Of a stretch of 64,000 nt of DNA, positions 42,181 to 53,594 are shown in pieces. The DNA comes from Urechis unicinctus. Taxonomy: Eukaryota > Annelida > Polychaeta > Xenopneusta > Urechidae. Each line of letters begins with the position of its first letter. The stretch's first letter is position 1. The DNA lies in the NCBI GenBank assembly GCA_034190875.2, contig CM067354.1, forward strand, positions 71,419,788-71,483,787, read 5' to 3'. Below the pieces are notes generated by a model. The model ran no database searches, had not been told where the DNA came from, and saw only the letters and a program-made list of their open reading frames with translations. The translations under genes and the position numbers were made by a program.

Positions 42181-44511
42181 TGATAGAGGATCTTTCATGG
42201 CCGACAAGGGAAATTAATCTCCTATGGCCAGTAATTAAGCTCACATGACTGCTAAGCTTCATTAACTTTTCATGGATGACAAGCTTATTTAAGTCTACAT
42301 GACAACAAAGTGTTATGAATCTCCTAATGATGACAATCGTAAGTAACCTCATATTGCCGACAAGAATAGGTTACCTCACATGACTGGTATGGTAGTAAAT
42401 CTCAATAATATCACTATCATATAGTACACTGATGTATGCAGGTGTTATTCTGGCTTATCATCATCATGATTATGTAAGGATCCATATTGCCTTTCTAAGA
42501 ATAAGTTCTGATAGTGATAGCCATATTTCCTGCTCACATTAACATTGATCTTGCTCTCTTTCTGTTTATTTCATGTGCAGATGTATTTCCAAGCCGGCAG
42601 CGATAATATTCTTCAATGGTGGACGTTTTTGTAAATTATTCGAAAACAGAAGTTATTAAGGCCTCATGTTGTCCGTGAATTCATGACGCTGTGTTGTTTT
42701 GAAGGGACAGAAGCTTAATATAGAAATAAGCTTCATTCAGACGTTACTTTGCACCCTTCAGATCGTCATCAGTTACTTCCTCATGTTAATATTTATGACG
42801 TACAATGTTTATCTCTGTGTTGCTGTCGCCCAAGGGGCGGCAAATGTGTACTTCCTCTTCAACTGGCGGCGGTCGATTGTGGTTAATATTGATGAACATT
42901 ATCACTGAGGATGGAGAAGGCTTTTGTACTTTGTCGCTGGGTTCGGGTGAAATAGTTGTGAGTGTAGCATGGTTAAGGTTTATTGTCTGTGGTGGATGCT
43001 TAAAATTGCTGAGGACTGGAATTATAAAACGGTGGCATATTTCTCATCCCTTGTGCTTTTTCCCACCGCGTTCTTTTGCGTGTGGAGCCGTTACAGGCCA
43101 GTAACTTCAAAGGCAATATGCCTCTTGTGCTTGCGCGTAGAATTCGTTCATTGAGTACATCCTGAGTTTATCATGAATTTGCCCCAGCCTTATATAAGCT
43201 GCGTAATGGCACACAAATATTCATAAGCATTGCGGTTAAACAATTCACATTTGAATCTTTCTCTGACAAATTTTTTGCTTGAAGACGCGAGTGACCTCTG
43301 ACTTGAAACCATCACTGGTTTAATCGTACCATATATCTCTCATTGTTTCCTGACGTTGTATATATATATATATATTTCAACAATCTTATGAAGGGTGTGA
43401 CAAATAAGTTGTACTGCCCTAGTCTGGACCAGGAGAATTTTATTGGTCTTGGTAGCAGGTAGGACATTTTATCTGCCTGTTTTCGTCAAGACTTGCTATT
43501 GCTGATAACTATTGGACAATAGTTTATAAGTGTATTTTTGTTTGGGAGTTGGTATGTATAACAAGACAATAATAGAAAAGTGGAAAGAGGAGGGGAGGGA
43601 GGCAACTTTCAGTTACCTCAAATCCCACCAGCCAGCGCTCGAGCCCTTAAGCTTATTAGAATCCTATAGATTATACATTTCTTGTGGTATAATTTCACTA
43701 TGATATTCAAAATATAAGACATGAAAAGTGTCTGTTATGCCTTACCATAGAATTCTGGCACAAAACCAAGCAATACCATGAAATTTGAAACCTCAATGAC
43801 TTTTTTTCTATTTGACTTAAAAAAATGAAACATACCTTTTTAGAATCCTCATTAGTATATCTATCTTCATGTATAATTTAAACGAGATACAATGAATTTG
43901 AAAAAAAATCACTGACAGCCCTACCGATTGTTACAATCGCGATAAGACTAGGCTAGTGTTTTGTGAAAAGAAGGGACTGCGGCGTACTTTCGTTGTGAAG
44001 CGTCCTGACGTGGTCCTTCAGCTATAGGCACTCGCATGACACTTCGTGATAGCGTTACTGGCGTTCGGCCTAGTCAAAATGTGGTTGACAACCCCCAAAA
44101 AAACTCACTCAGTCACTGCCTTTCATAGTTTAACAAATACAAAGATGAAACACTGGTTATTCTTAAACATCTTACAGTGCTCACTGAAAAATCCAGATTT
44201 TCATTAATCTTCAATATATGCTCAAATTAATCAAAAACATATGGCAAACATGTTAGCTGCTCCTTTTATCGCCATTTTTGTTTTGGATAACATAGTTATG
44301 AGCAGACACATTTGTGGACGATATTCCGCCTCAAATTTGTTTTCCACGGATATTTACAAGTGCTATGTATTACAGCTTTCCTACAATTTCAGCGATCAGG
44401 GTAATCAACAGTTGAATCGAACAAAATGACATACGTAAGGCTATTTCAAATGGATACAGAGTAGGTCAAAGAAATATTTCATGATTGACCAGTCCACCAC
44501 ATTTGGCTTGG
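42181..44511. other. Long stretch without a recognisable gene
   Basis: Contains weakly repetitive CATGACA/CAAG words (42195-42420), a short TA run (43357-43374) and otherwise unique DNA. Hydrophobic frames at 42699-43154 have no domain signature and no splice context I can support. Near 44090 a CCCCCAAAAAAACTCACTCAGTCACT stretch, given here as its first part CCCCCAAAAAAACTCACTC, resembles a SINE tail. Confidence 0.5.
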
Positions 44512-45150
44512 AATGAGGTAGGCCTCTACTGCAGACATAGAGCCCTACTGTAGGTCTAGCCATGAGGTAGGCCTCTACTGCAGACATAGAGCCCTACTGT
44601 AAGTCTAGCCATGAGCTAGGCCTCTACTGCAGACATAGAGGCCTATTGTAGGTCTAGCCATGAGGTAGGCCTCTACTGCAGACATAGAGGCCTACTGTAG
44701 GTCTAGCCATGGGGTAGGCCTCTACTGCAGACATAGAGGCCTACTGTAGGTCTAGCCATGGGGTAAGCCTCTACTGCAGTCATAGAGTCCTACTGTAGTT
44801 CTAGCCATGAGGTAGGCCTCTACTGCAGACATAGAGGCCTACTGTAGGTCTAGCCATGGGGTAAGCCTCTACTGCAGTTATAGAGTCCTACTGTAGTTCT
44901 AGCCATGAGGTAGGCCTCTACTGCAGATATACAGGCCTACTGTAGTTCTAGCCATGAGGTAAGCCTCTACTGCAGACATAGAGGCCTACTGTAGTTCTAG
45001 CCATGAGGTAGGCCTCTACTGCAGACATAGAGGCCTACTGTAGGTCTAGCCATGGGGTAAGCCTCTACTGCAGTTATAGAGGCCTACTGTAGTTCTAGTC
45101 ATGGGGTAAGCCTCTACTGCAGACATAGAGGCCAGCTGTAGGTCTACCTC
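44512..45150. repeat. 49-bp minisatellite
   Basis: About 13 copies of a unit with AGGCCTCTACTGCAGACATA and GAGGCCTACTGTAGGTCTAG. Units fall into subtypes (GGGTAAG versus GAGGTAG; CAGTTATAG versus CAGACATAG) that alternate, suggesting duplication of multi-unit blocks. Confidence 0.9.
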
Positions 45151-45151
45151 G

Positions 45152-45225
45152 TGACTAGCTCTTTTGAACCAAGTGGAGCTTGCACTCCCTCTTGGTTCTC
45201 GAGGATGGCCTCGCCAACGTAGAAA
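45152..45225 (+). repeat. 75-bp hairpin-bearing dispersed repeat, copy 1
   Basis: Nearly identical to the reverse complement of 60379-60452. It contains GAACCAAG and CTTGGTTC as an 8-bp inverted pair around a GGAG/CTCC pair. It sits between the 49-bp minisatellite and the TA microsatellite. Confidence 0.75.
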
Positions 45226-45870
<645 letters not shown>

Positions 45871-46555
45871 GCTCAGCTAATAAAACTGGCCTGTAAATGT
45901 TTTTTATATATGTTTACAGGGGTAGACACTAACGGCTGTCCGCTTACCCATGACAGGTGGTTCTGCTTGTGGGACAAGTGAAAAGTCCCAAGTACTTGTC
46001 CGACCGGACAAGTTAATTACTTTGCCAATCGCGAGTGTTATCTCGAGCAAACACTGAAGCCTTGAAGACTGAGGTTTCAGCGTTTTTCGATGTTCAGCCG
46101 AGCTTGTATGACAGAATAATCAGTAACCGTACAGCACTGATCCATTTTCGTGTGTGTGAAGTTCTTTCATTGCTAGTAATTAAGACTCACTCAGTCATGT
46201 ACGGTTTAACTGCAGTTGCTATATTCTACCAGCACCCGATGAATCGAAAACAGAGGCACGTGTTACGTGTAGTAGTATGCATTGTCTCGATAACTAGCTA
46301 GCGTCTTGACAGTGATGTAAGCTTGTTGCAGGAGTTTTGTGACACGTTTTTGACGCACTATTGATCTAACACTACATATGCGCGTTGTGACGTTGGAGCG
46401 GTACGCACTGCGTTACGATGACAGAGCGTCGGAACCAACACGTTGTGTTTTGGCGGACTGTTGTACAGCCAATATGTCAATCTGCGAGTCTGATGGCGCA
46501 ACAGACACAAAATTTATATAAAGGGCCAATATGACCTCAGCTGATAAATTCAACT
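45871..46555. other. Mostly unique stretch
   Basis: Carries an 8-bp inverted pair ACTTGTCC-GACC-GGACAAGT (about 45993-46012). The 88-codon frame 46035-46301 has no recognisable domain. No splice structure can be supported. Confidence 0.4.
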
Positions 46556-46559
46556 GCTA

Positions 46560-47225
46560 TGGAATGAAGCCACGAATGTCTTGCATTTACAAGGGGTGGG
46601 TTTGTACCCCCGGGGGGGGGGGGCACTTGGCCGGATTAGGGTGTGCCGCGGGACCTCGAAAACCCGTACCCGTCGTACAAGGTGAAAATGGCCAAAAGCA
46701 TTCCCCGTCGTACAAGTTATTATGCGAATGTATAACCCATCGTACAAGTTGAAAATGGCAAAAAAATCGTACCCCGTCGTACAAGGTTTTATGCAAATGT
46801 ATAACCCGTCGTACGTCGTAGGCAGGATAAGTGTCAGAAAAATCTCAAAATCTGATCAGGTGATTTCTGATTACATACAGTAACAAATTTGCGCGCTTGC
46901 ACGGTTGAGCGTGTGATTCTCAGCGCGTTACACAGGGACCATTCATTGCATTTACATTGTCAACGATCGGTGGGAAATCCCGGGAGAAAATCTCGACATA
47001 CTGAAACAAAATATATATTAAACTCGTTGTACAGATGGGAAGAGAAAAACATACCCCGTCGAACAAAACGAAGCCCCCCAAAAACCTGTCGTACAGATTG
47101 CAGCTGAAAAACATACCCCGTCGTATAAGTACGAGGCCCAACAAAACCCGTCGTACAAGTCAAGAGGCCGAAAAACATACCCCGTCGCGCGGCACATGTA
47201 TACTACCTCTATACACTTAAGTGCC
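46560..47225. repeat. GTCGTACAA-type dispersed element, copy 1
   Basis: About ten occurrences of CCCGTCGTACAAG or close variants, spaced 28-37 bp in two clusters (46670-46815 and 47025-47190) either side of about 220 bp of other DNA. The same two-cluster layout and a shared middle (GGGACCATT, CATTGTCAACGATCGGTGGG) occur at 54719-55262. Frames are stop-rich except for artefacts of the repeats. Confidence 0.8.
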
Positions 47226-49108
47226 CCCCTCGGGTTTGTACCATTTAATATTTTTGAAAACCTGTTTTCATTAAGCTGTAAAGAAATTGTAAAGGTACAT
47301 AACATGTACTGATTGGAGTATAAATAATTTTAATGCAATAAACTTTTACATAAGATTTTGTTACTTATATCAATAAAAACAACCATACCATGTTACATAA
47401 AAAGTCTTGGTGATGTTATATCGCGGTGCAACGATGCAACAATGTGAGGTGGGCCTTGTTTTTCAATTGATCGTTGTAAAAAAAACGAATCTCAATAGGC
47501 ATTGATAGAATGTTACAAGGGACCATTAACTGTGGAAATAGTCACTGTAGCGCGCTCCTGAGGTCCAAGCAGATTACGCGTCAAATGACTAGCTTACGCG
47601 CAAATAAAATGTATAGAATAGCTTGTTATCTAGTTCACGCGTTAAGTTTCTAGTTCCCGCGTTAAATAAAAAGTAAAGAAATGCTTATAACCTAGTTTAC
47701 GCGTAAAAAGACTTGTAGACGGTACACTCGAGTAATCTAAGCTTTTCCGAATGAGCGCCGTTTGTGTCAGTATTCTATATATATCGCCTCATGGTCGACT
47801 CGCTGGTGTCACGTGACCATGACTGGTATTGGTTAATAATAAACAATGTCGGTTAGAACAGGAAGAAGAGATCAAGCAAGCAATAACGCTTCAAGCACAT
47901 TGTTTTTGTGACGCGTTGTCAACAACGGTTTTTCGATTGGCGAGCACGGATGGATTGCGATCCGAAACTCGTAAATATTGTTTTTCATTCCTAAAGTTTT
48001 CGACTGCTTAATCAGAATTGATCGCAGTGCACATGGCGTCTGCCCTCCCGATTAAAACGGTTTTACAAATCTCTGAGGCTCTGAAAGTCGATATTTGAGT
48101 CTATTTGATTTTGGCGCTCTGCTTCTACTCATTTTCTCGACCTTCTTATTAGCTTCGACAGGATTTATGCCAACTTCTAATTAGCAGAGACAATTGGCCC
48201 AAGACAAATATGGCAAAACTATAACGATGAAGTTTCTACTGAGAATGTCATTGTATGTGTAAACAAGTCAGTTTACACATAAACTAGATCATAGGCATTT
48301 CTGTACACTTCATTTCATGCATAACACTTACAATTTAACGGGTAAACTGCTTGGATTTATGACCCTGATGGCCAACAATACGCTACGACCAGAGTCTTAG
48401 CCAGAGACCCGTCCACCCGTCCATTGGACGGATACAAGGAATTAGCCAAGCCAGTATAAACAGCTCATTTAAAGACAAACAGCGACGCGGCACGCTGGCC
48501 ACTCATCTACGATCAAAACGCTTTTTATGACGCATGGGGTTTAATCAGCGTCATAATAGTTTAACAATGGTGAATGGAGTTACGACCAGCTTCGCCTCCT
48601 CGCAAAACAAGGTCCCAGTCCATGTCGATGTTATACCTTCTCTAAAGTGATGTTCGAGGTTTGTAAGAATAATGACAACTAGAAGGGTAGCTTACATAGC
48701 GGTCGATTGGAGCATCATTCTGAAATATCTGCCTCGCAGTATCGCTTTTCCCACGATCTAGTCACTTATGGTCTGCGCTGTTGGCTCGGGAATGAAGCTC
48801 ACAAATTGAAATTGGGTGAAATATCATATCGACGCGAAGTCTTTGACAAAGTGTTTATTTCGCGTGTATGCTTGTGCCACAGCAGGATGTATCATTAATT
48901 TGCAATTAAATTTCCTTTTGAACAACGGTCTAATATATTTCACATCAAGCACTCACGCACACATTATAACTGATTAGTAATTTGAAAACCTATTATATTT
49001 GGCTGTGCGGGCAAGAATAATTCACTATTTTCCTATTTGAGTTATAGTGATCGATGTATTTCAACTAGTCCTTGCAATTTTACATCAACTGTGACTTCTT
49101 AATTTCAG
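47226..49108. other. Upstream region of the BTB-kelch gene
   Basis: No gene seen. It holds a cluster of ACGCGT-type motifs (47570-47715). 49107-49108 is an AG acceptor after a pyrimidine-rich stretch (TTCTTAATTTCAG), so a 5' non-coding exon of the BTB-kelch gene should lie somewhere upstream. Confidence 0.4.
47570..47715. promoter_or_regulatory. Cluster of ACGCGT motifs
   Basis: ACGCGT or CGCGT occurs five times in about 145 bp, mostly after CTAGTT or CTAG. In other eukaryotes ACGCGT is a cell-cycle box, but here the pattern may simply be a decayed tandem repeat. Confidence 0.35.
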
Positions 49109-49127
49109 GTCATTGACAACAATAAGG

Positions 49128-50966
49128 ATGGCTTCCAGTGATCCATTCGTGTCCAAAGGTGACTCCACATTTACCTCTGAGATACCCAGCGCCATTGGCA
49201 CTCGACAAGTTCAATGGGAGCTTTATAAGAAGCAGCAGTTCACTGACTTCACGTTGATCACCCGGAGCCAGGAATATAAGGTGCATCGCGTGGTCATTGT
49301 GGCATTATGCAGCTTCCTTCTACCAATCCTAACTGACAACCTCTCCTTGTCCAGCCTGGGTTTGACCATCAATGATGAAATGATGCATTTCCTGTTAGAA
49401 TTTGTCTATTTAGGGCGGGTTGAAGTGCCCCAAGAATTTGCCTCGGCGCTGGGAGACGCGGCCAAGAAGCTGGGCATCAAACAGCTGGCGGACGACTGCC
49501 AGCGAGTAGTGCTGACTAACTGTGTACCAAGTGTCAGTAACTGCCTGAGAGGATGGGCCTCTGCTAACCACATTAACGACCAAATGCTTATCCACAAATT
49601 TGAAGCTTTAGCCTTGCATAATTTTAAGGAGCTTGTAGACGATCGTAGTTTCCAATCGTTGGATCTCTCATCTGTTAAGCTATACGTAAGTCATGCTTCG
49701 CTTGCTGTAGAGTGCCCTGATGACAGATTATTAGCTGCTATTAATTGGGTAAGCGCTGACACCCAAACCAGACTGCGTCATCTTCCCTCACTAATTGCCT
49801 GTTTAGATCTTAATAGCATGAACAAATTTAATTTGAAATCTATAGCTAATCGAGATACTGTAGTTAGCGCCCATTCTGCTTCCCGCGCCATCTTAACAGC
49901 AGCTGCAGCAACATCAGTTAAACCCGCATCTACCATGCCGCCAACCTCCCTTATCACTGCAGATTCCTCTGTATCCACGGCAACAGCAGCTTCCTCGTCA
50001 ACTGCAGCTCCCTTATCATCACCAGCTCGCTCATCATCAGTAGCTCCCTCATCATCACCAGCTCCCTCATCATCAGTAGCTCTTTCATCATCACCAGCTT
50101 CCTCATCCATACCAGTTTCCTCATCATCACCAGCTTCCTCATCCATACCAGGTTCTTCATCATCATTAGCTTCCTCATCATCAGTAGCTCCCCCACCATC
50201 AGTAGCTCTTTCATCATCACCAGCTTCCTCATCCATACCAGTTTCCTCATCATCACCAGCTTCCTCATCCATACCAGCTTCCTCATCATCAGTAGCTGTA
50301 CCACGTCAGTCGTGTACGGCGACTGTGTGGAAGGGTTCATCCAGGCTGTCTATCTACCCTGCGTCCTGGACGTCGCCTCCACGCAAGGTGTACTCCCCTA
50401 ACACCACCACTGGTCAGCTTCATCACGACGTCGCCTGCTGTGGTCTGGGGGAGAGTATATACATCGCCGGGGCCGGTCAAGACGGGGGAAGCATTATGAT
50501 GTATGATGTGATACAGGAGAGCTGGCAGACCTGTGGTCAGCTACGTCACGCTCGTGAGACGTCCTGTATGTGTGTCCGTGACAGCAGTCTGCTGGTCATG
50601 GCGGGATGGAAACCTGGTTCTGATGATTCACTGGTAGGTGATGTGGAGGTGATGGACATCACTACACACCGTGTGACTGATGCAGGTCGTCTGCGGGGAG
50701 CATCATGTGACAGGGCCTGCTGCTGTGTGTGTGACGGCGGTGACGTGGCCGTACTGGGGCTGCTTGATGACAGCGGCAAGTGTCTACTACAATTGTACGG
50801 GGTGAAGACGAGAGCCCAAGCAGCCTGTATCAAGCTTCCATCTGGGTACAGTGGTTTTCCACGCGGCATCGTCCACGTCAATGGCCAGCTCGTGTTTATA
50901 GATTACCGCGGCTCTATCTACACCACACCAGTGTCCGCTGTCAGACAGCAGGGTGGGCTGTACTGA
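49128..50966 (+). CDS. BTB-BACK-kelch protein with Ser/Ala/Pro linker
   Basis: The exon starts at 49109 after an AG acceptor; the first ATG in frame is 49128. Residues about 30-125 are a BTB/POZ domain (dimerisation, Cullin-3 binding in this family) and about 127-235 a BACK domain. Residues 255-397 are a low-complexity linker encoded by repeated TCATCATCACCAGCTTCC-type units. Residues about 397-612 are kelch-like blades (contexts SIYIAGAGQDGG and SLLVMAG). Family members usually act as substrate adaptors of Cullin-3 ubiquitin ligases. The linker is unusual: most BTB-BACK-kelch proteins pass directly from BACK to kelch. The frame stops at 50964-50966, but kelch sequence continues in another frame to 51157. 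Confidence 0.8.
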   Translation: MASSDPFVSKGDSTFTSEIPSAIGTRQVQWELYKKQQFTDFTLITRSQEYKVHRVVIVALCSFLLPILTDNLSLSSLGLTINDEMMHFLLEFVYLGRVEVPQEFASALGDAAKKLGIKQLADDCQRVVLTNCVPSVSNCLRGWASANHINDQMLIHKFEALALHNFKELVDDRSFQSLDLSSVKLYVSHASLAVECPDDRLLAAINWVSADTQTRLRHLPSLIACLDLNSMNKFNLKSIANRDTVVSAHSASRAILTAAAATSVKPASTMPPTSLITADSSVSTATAASSSTAAPLSSPARSSSVAPSSSPAPSSSVALSSSPASSSIPVSSSSPASSSIPGSSSSLASSSSVAPPPSVALSSSPASSSIPVSSSSPASSSIPASSSSVAVPRQSCTATVWKGSSRLSIYPASWTSPPRKVYSPNTTTGQLHHDVACCGLGESIYIAGAGQDGGSIMMYDVIQESWQTCGQLRHARETSCMCVRDSSLLVMAGWKPGSDDSLVGDVEVMDITTHRVTDAGRLRGASCDRACCCVCDGGDVAVLGLLDDSGKCLLQLYGVKTRAQAACIKLPSGYSGFPRGIVHVNGQLVFIDYRGSIYTTPVSAVRQQGGLY

Positions 50967-51157
50967 CACAGCGTGACTCACAGCTGATATTGCTGGGAGG
51001 TTGCAACGCAACACACCACGTCCACACGGCTGACGTCACAGAGGTGCTGGCCAACCAGGGACGGGGATGGTCGCCCATTAGTGTCCAGTGGGCGAAGTCG
51101 AGGTGGTGTCGTCCCGGCGCCGTCTGCACGTTGTCTCTACCTGCCAGCGCTCTATAA
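50780..51157 (+). pseudogene. Continuation of the kelch domain in a shifted frame
   Basis: A frame overlapping the end of the main ORF. From about 50950 it reads a credible last kelch blade (contexts WAVLTQRDSQLILLGG and RPGAVCTL) and stops at 51155-51157. The switch lies within about 50940-50965. Explanations are a real frameshift mutation, a one-base sequence error in the GCAGGGTGGG stretch or a very small intron. If the main frame is correct, the kelch propeller would be incomplete. Confidence 0.65.
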
Positions 51158-51477
51158 GGTCACAGGTCACGCCATCACAGCGCATGTCACGTGTGGTTGC
51201 CTGAAGACGACAGAGCTGACTCTGTTGCAGCAGTATGTCTCCTGACAATCCAATGTGTATTTTGTCCTCGGCCATCTGTTGTAGGAATGATCCATGGCGC
51301 TGTAATCACATGTTGCTGTACATATTGTTAACCTTGACATTGTTGGTTATGATTAAATGTATATAACTACACAGGACTTGTGGAAGGGGGATGGCATATG
51401 TTATTCTGCCCATGTGATGAGATTGAAGCAGCAAGTTATATTCCTGTGATGGTCTGTGTCTGGTGTCTTCAATCAAG

Positions 51478-51715
51478 TTGTGTTGTCTGCTATCATAATG
51501 TTATCACAGCTTGTTGTCTGCTATCATAATGTTATCACATGCAGCTGTCTGTTATCAAAATGTTATCAAGTAATGTTATTATGAAAAAAGAATTTTTTTT
51601 TGTCTGTTATTGTAATGTTATCACAGGCTGTAGCCTGTTATTGTAATGTTACACAGGCTGTGTGTTATTGTAATGTTGTTACAGCCTGCTGTGTGTTATT
51701 GTGATTTTATTACAT
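51478..51715. repeat. TGTTATCACA-type short tandem repeat
   Basis: Irregular units of about 30 bp with TCTGCTATCATAATGTTATC and later TGTTATTGTAATGTTATCAC variants, in the presumed 3' UTR of the BTB-kelch gene. Confidence 0.7.
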
Positions 51716-51830
51716 ACTATCTCATGATAAACCCCATTCAGTCTGTGCTGATGGGGTGGGGTGTTTAGAGATTTCTCTGATAAAAACCAGTTTGTTGAAC
51801 TTGCCTGTCGTATCACACTTGTGGCCTTCG

Positions 51831-51836
51831 AATAAA
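51831..51836 (+). terminator. Possible polyadenylation signal of the BTB-kelch gene
   Basis: AATAAA about 675 bp after the shifted-frame stop, followed by TG-rich sequence. Other signals in between are weaker. Confidence 0.4.
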
Positions 51837-52254
51837 AAGCATTTATTGACATTATGATGTCATTTCACCACAGATTTTGTCATTATTTTCTATCTAGGAA
51901 TTCTTTTTAGTCAATAGCTGAGGAACAACTTTTATAAAACTTGTCATTCATGATATACCATTCTTTTGTAAAGCAAAGAATCCAGATTGATCCCTGGGTT
52001 TGAAAAATCGATTGGATTATCCGCGTGAAGTGGTGATCTCTGACATCAGGCGACCCTATGTCGTCATGGAGAAACTGCTCAGCATTGAGCAGCTACTAGA
52101 AGAGAACACTTGAGGTATATATATCGGAATGTCAGCAAGATGAACTCGTGAAGGTCAAGGTTGCTCCACAAATAATCAGATGAGGTGTGGAGCGGAGATC
52201 AAAGTAACACTCATCGGATTGAACCCTTTGTCCATATTGTGATGGAGATTGAAT

Positions 52255-52620
52255 CAGCGTGATGGAACTGTCAATGGAATTCTACAGATGGCAATGGAAT
52301 TCTAAAGATAGCTATGGAATTCTACAGATATGAATTGCTGGAGGTCGGGATATTAGTTCTAAAGATCAAGATAGAATGCTAGAGATCACAATGGATTCCA
52401 TACTTAGCGAAGGAATTCAAATGAATGCAATTAAAGATCACGATGCAATTCTAGATTACGATGGATTGCTAAAGATCCCGATGAAATAGTAAAGTGTGCG
52501 ATAGAATCTAAAAGATCGCGTTGGAATTCTTAAGATCACGATGGAATTCTAAAGATCCCGACTGAATGCTAAAGAAAACGATGGAATTCTAAGAATTGAA
52601 AGTTGCATAGCAGGAATTCT
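52255..52620. repeat. Degenerate GAATTCTAAAGATC repeat
   Basis: About 15 irregular copies of GATGGAATTCTAAAGATC variants, spaced 20-30 bp. No coding potential. Confidence 0.75.
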
Positions 52621-53103
52621 GGGATTCTGGGCAGTCGTTAGCGTTGGTCGTTACAAAGTGCTTGTCGACAATGAATTAACTGCTCGCAGTTTGAATGTAC
52701 TTTGTTCGACAGTTGAATAATATTGGTCTGACTACAATTCTCCTTGTTTGCTATATCCTGTGACAACGCGAATCCCTCGTGGTTCTTATTCTATTCTAAA
52801 TAAGCAAGCGACCAATCTCTGACGGTCTCGTTCTAGTACCAGTCTGTACGTCAACCGAGCCAATCAATTTCATACTTGGAAAGTGGTCCTGATATACCCA
52901 AAAGTTGGTGAGAATTTCGGTATCAACGAAATCAAATTAAAAAAATTCGATCGCGATCAAAATTGCTATAAAAATGCTATCATTAGAATGTAACTGTGAT
53001 CAATTCGATAAATAATCGATGAATAATTGATCGCGATCTTAACGGTTAGCGAACTCCTTAAAGTAGTATTCCCTGACCCAGAGAAGCTACAGCTCCTTAG
53101 ATG
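52621..53103. other. Unique AT-rich stretch
   Basis: No gene seen. GATCGCGATC-type short palindromes occur at about 52948 and 53030. Confidence 0.5.
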
Positions 53104-53451
53104 TCAATACTCGCTGGAGATGAAGAGCTGCTTCGATGCCTGGTACCTGACTTGATACGCCTCTACTTCAGTCACGACGCCTTCCATTTCTGCTGTCATC
53201 TCTTGAATTAACTGACTCAGTTGTGTAATCTGCTTTTGATATCCTCACCTGGCGTTATACCATTGATTGACAACTGCAGTCAAAGTGTCGACAAAATGAG
53301 AATTAACTCGTTTCTTTTTGTCTGGCAAACCCAATGACTTTACGACATTCGTCGATGTCGGCTGAATTGTTGCTGCACAGCCCGGGTGAGATCGGGAACG
53401 GGGTAGGTCTTCGAGAGCTGCAATCAGATATTTCCCAGCAGAGGGTTTCAT
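53104..53451 (-). pseudogene. Possible gene remnant with coiled coil
   Basis: Minus-strand frame 53451-53104 reads through with one in-frame TGA at 53245-53247. The first part contains basic and proline residues. After the stop comes an amphipathic helical stretch (contexts QITQLSQLIQEM and EGVVTEVEAYQ). The stop overlaps CAGGTGAGG, which also looks like a splice donor, so an exon end is an alternative. Family unknown. Confidence 0.3.
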
Positions 53452-53594
53452 TGGAGCTTGTACCTATTTGATGAATCGAAGCCAGGGAGCTTTGGATATA
53501 CGAGATAAAGAAACGTCATCTTGATAACTTTGGAGCCCATCCAAAGATACCACCACGTACCACTGAGCCACCTGACCGCGCAGACTTTAACCGC

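Noticed and set aside
46670-47190. CRISPR-like repeat-spacer pattern of GTCGTACAA motifs
   Set aside because: Motifs are 10-13 bp and imperfect, intervening DNA is itself conserved between the two copies, and there are no associated genes.
49778-50340. Antisense frames rich in Glu/Asp and Met
   Set aside because: Shadows of the TCATCA-type codons encoding the Ser-rich linker of the BTB-kelch gene.
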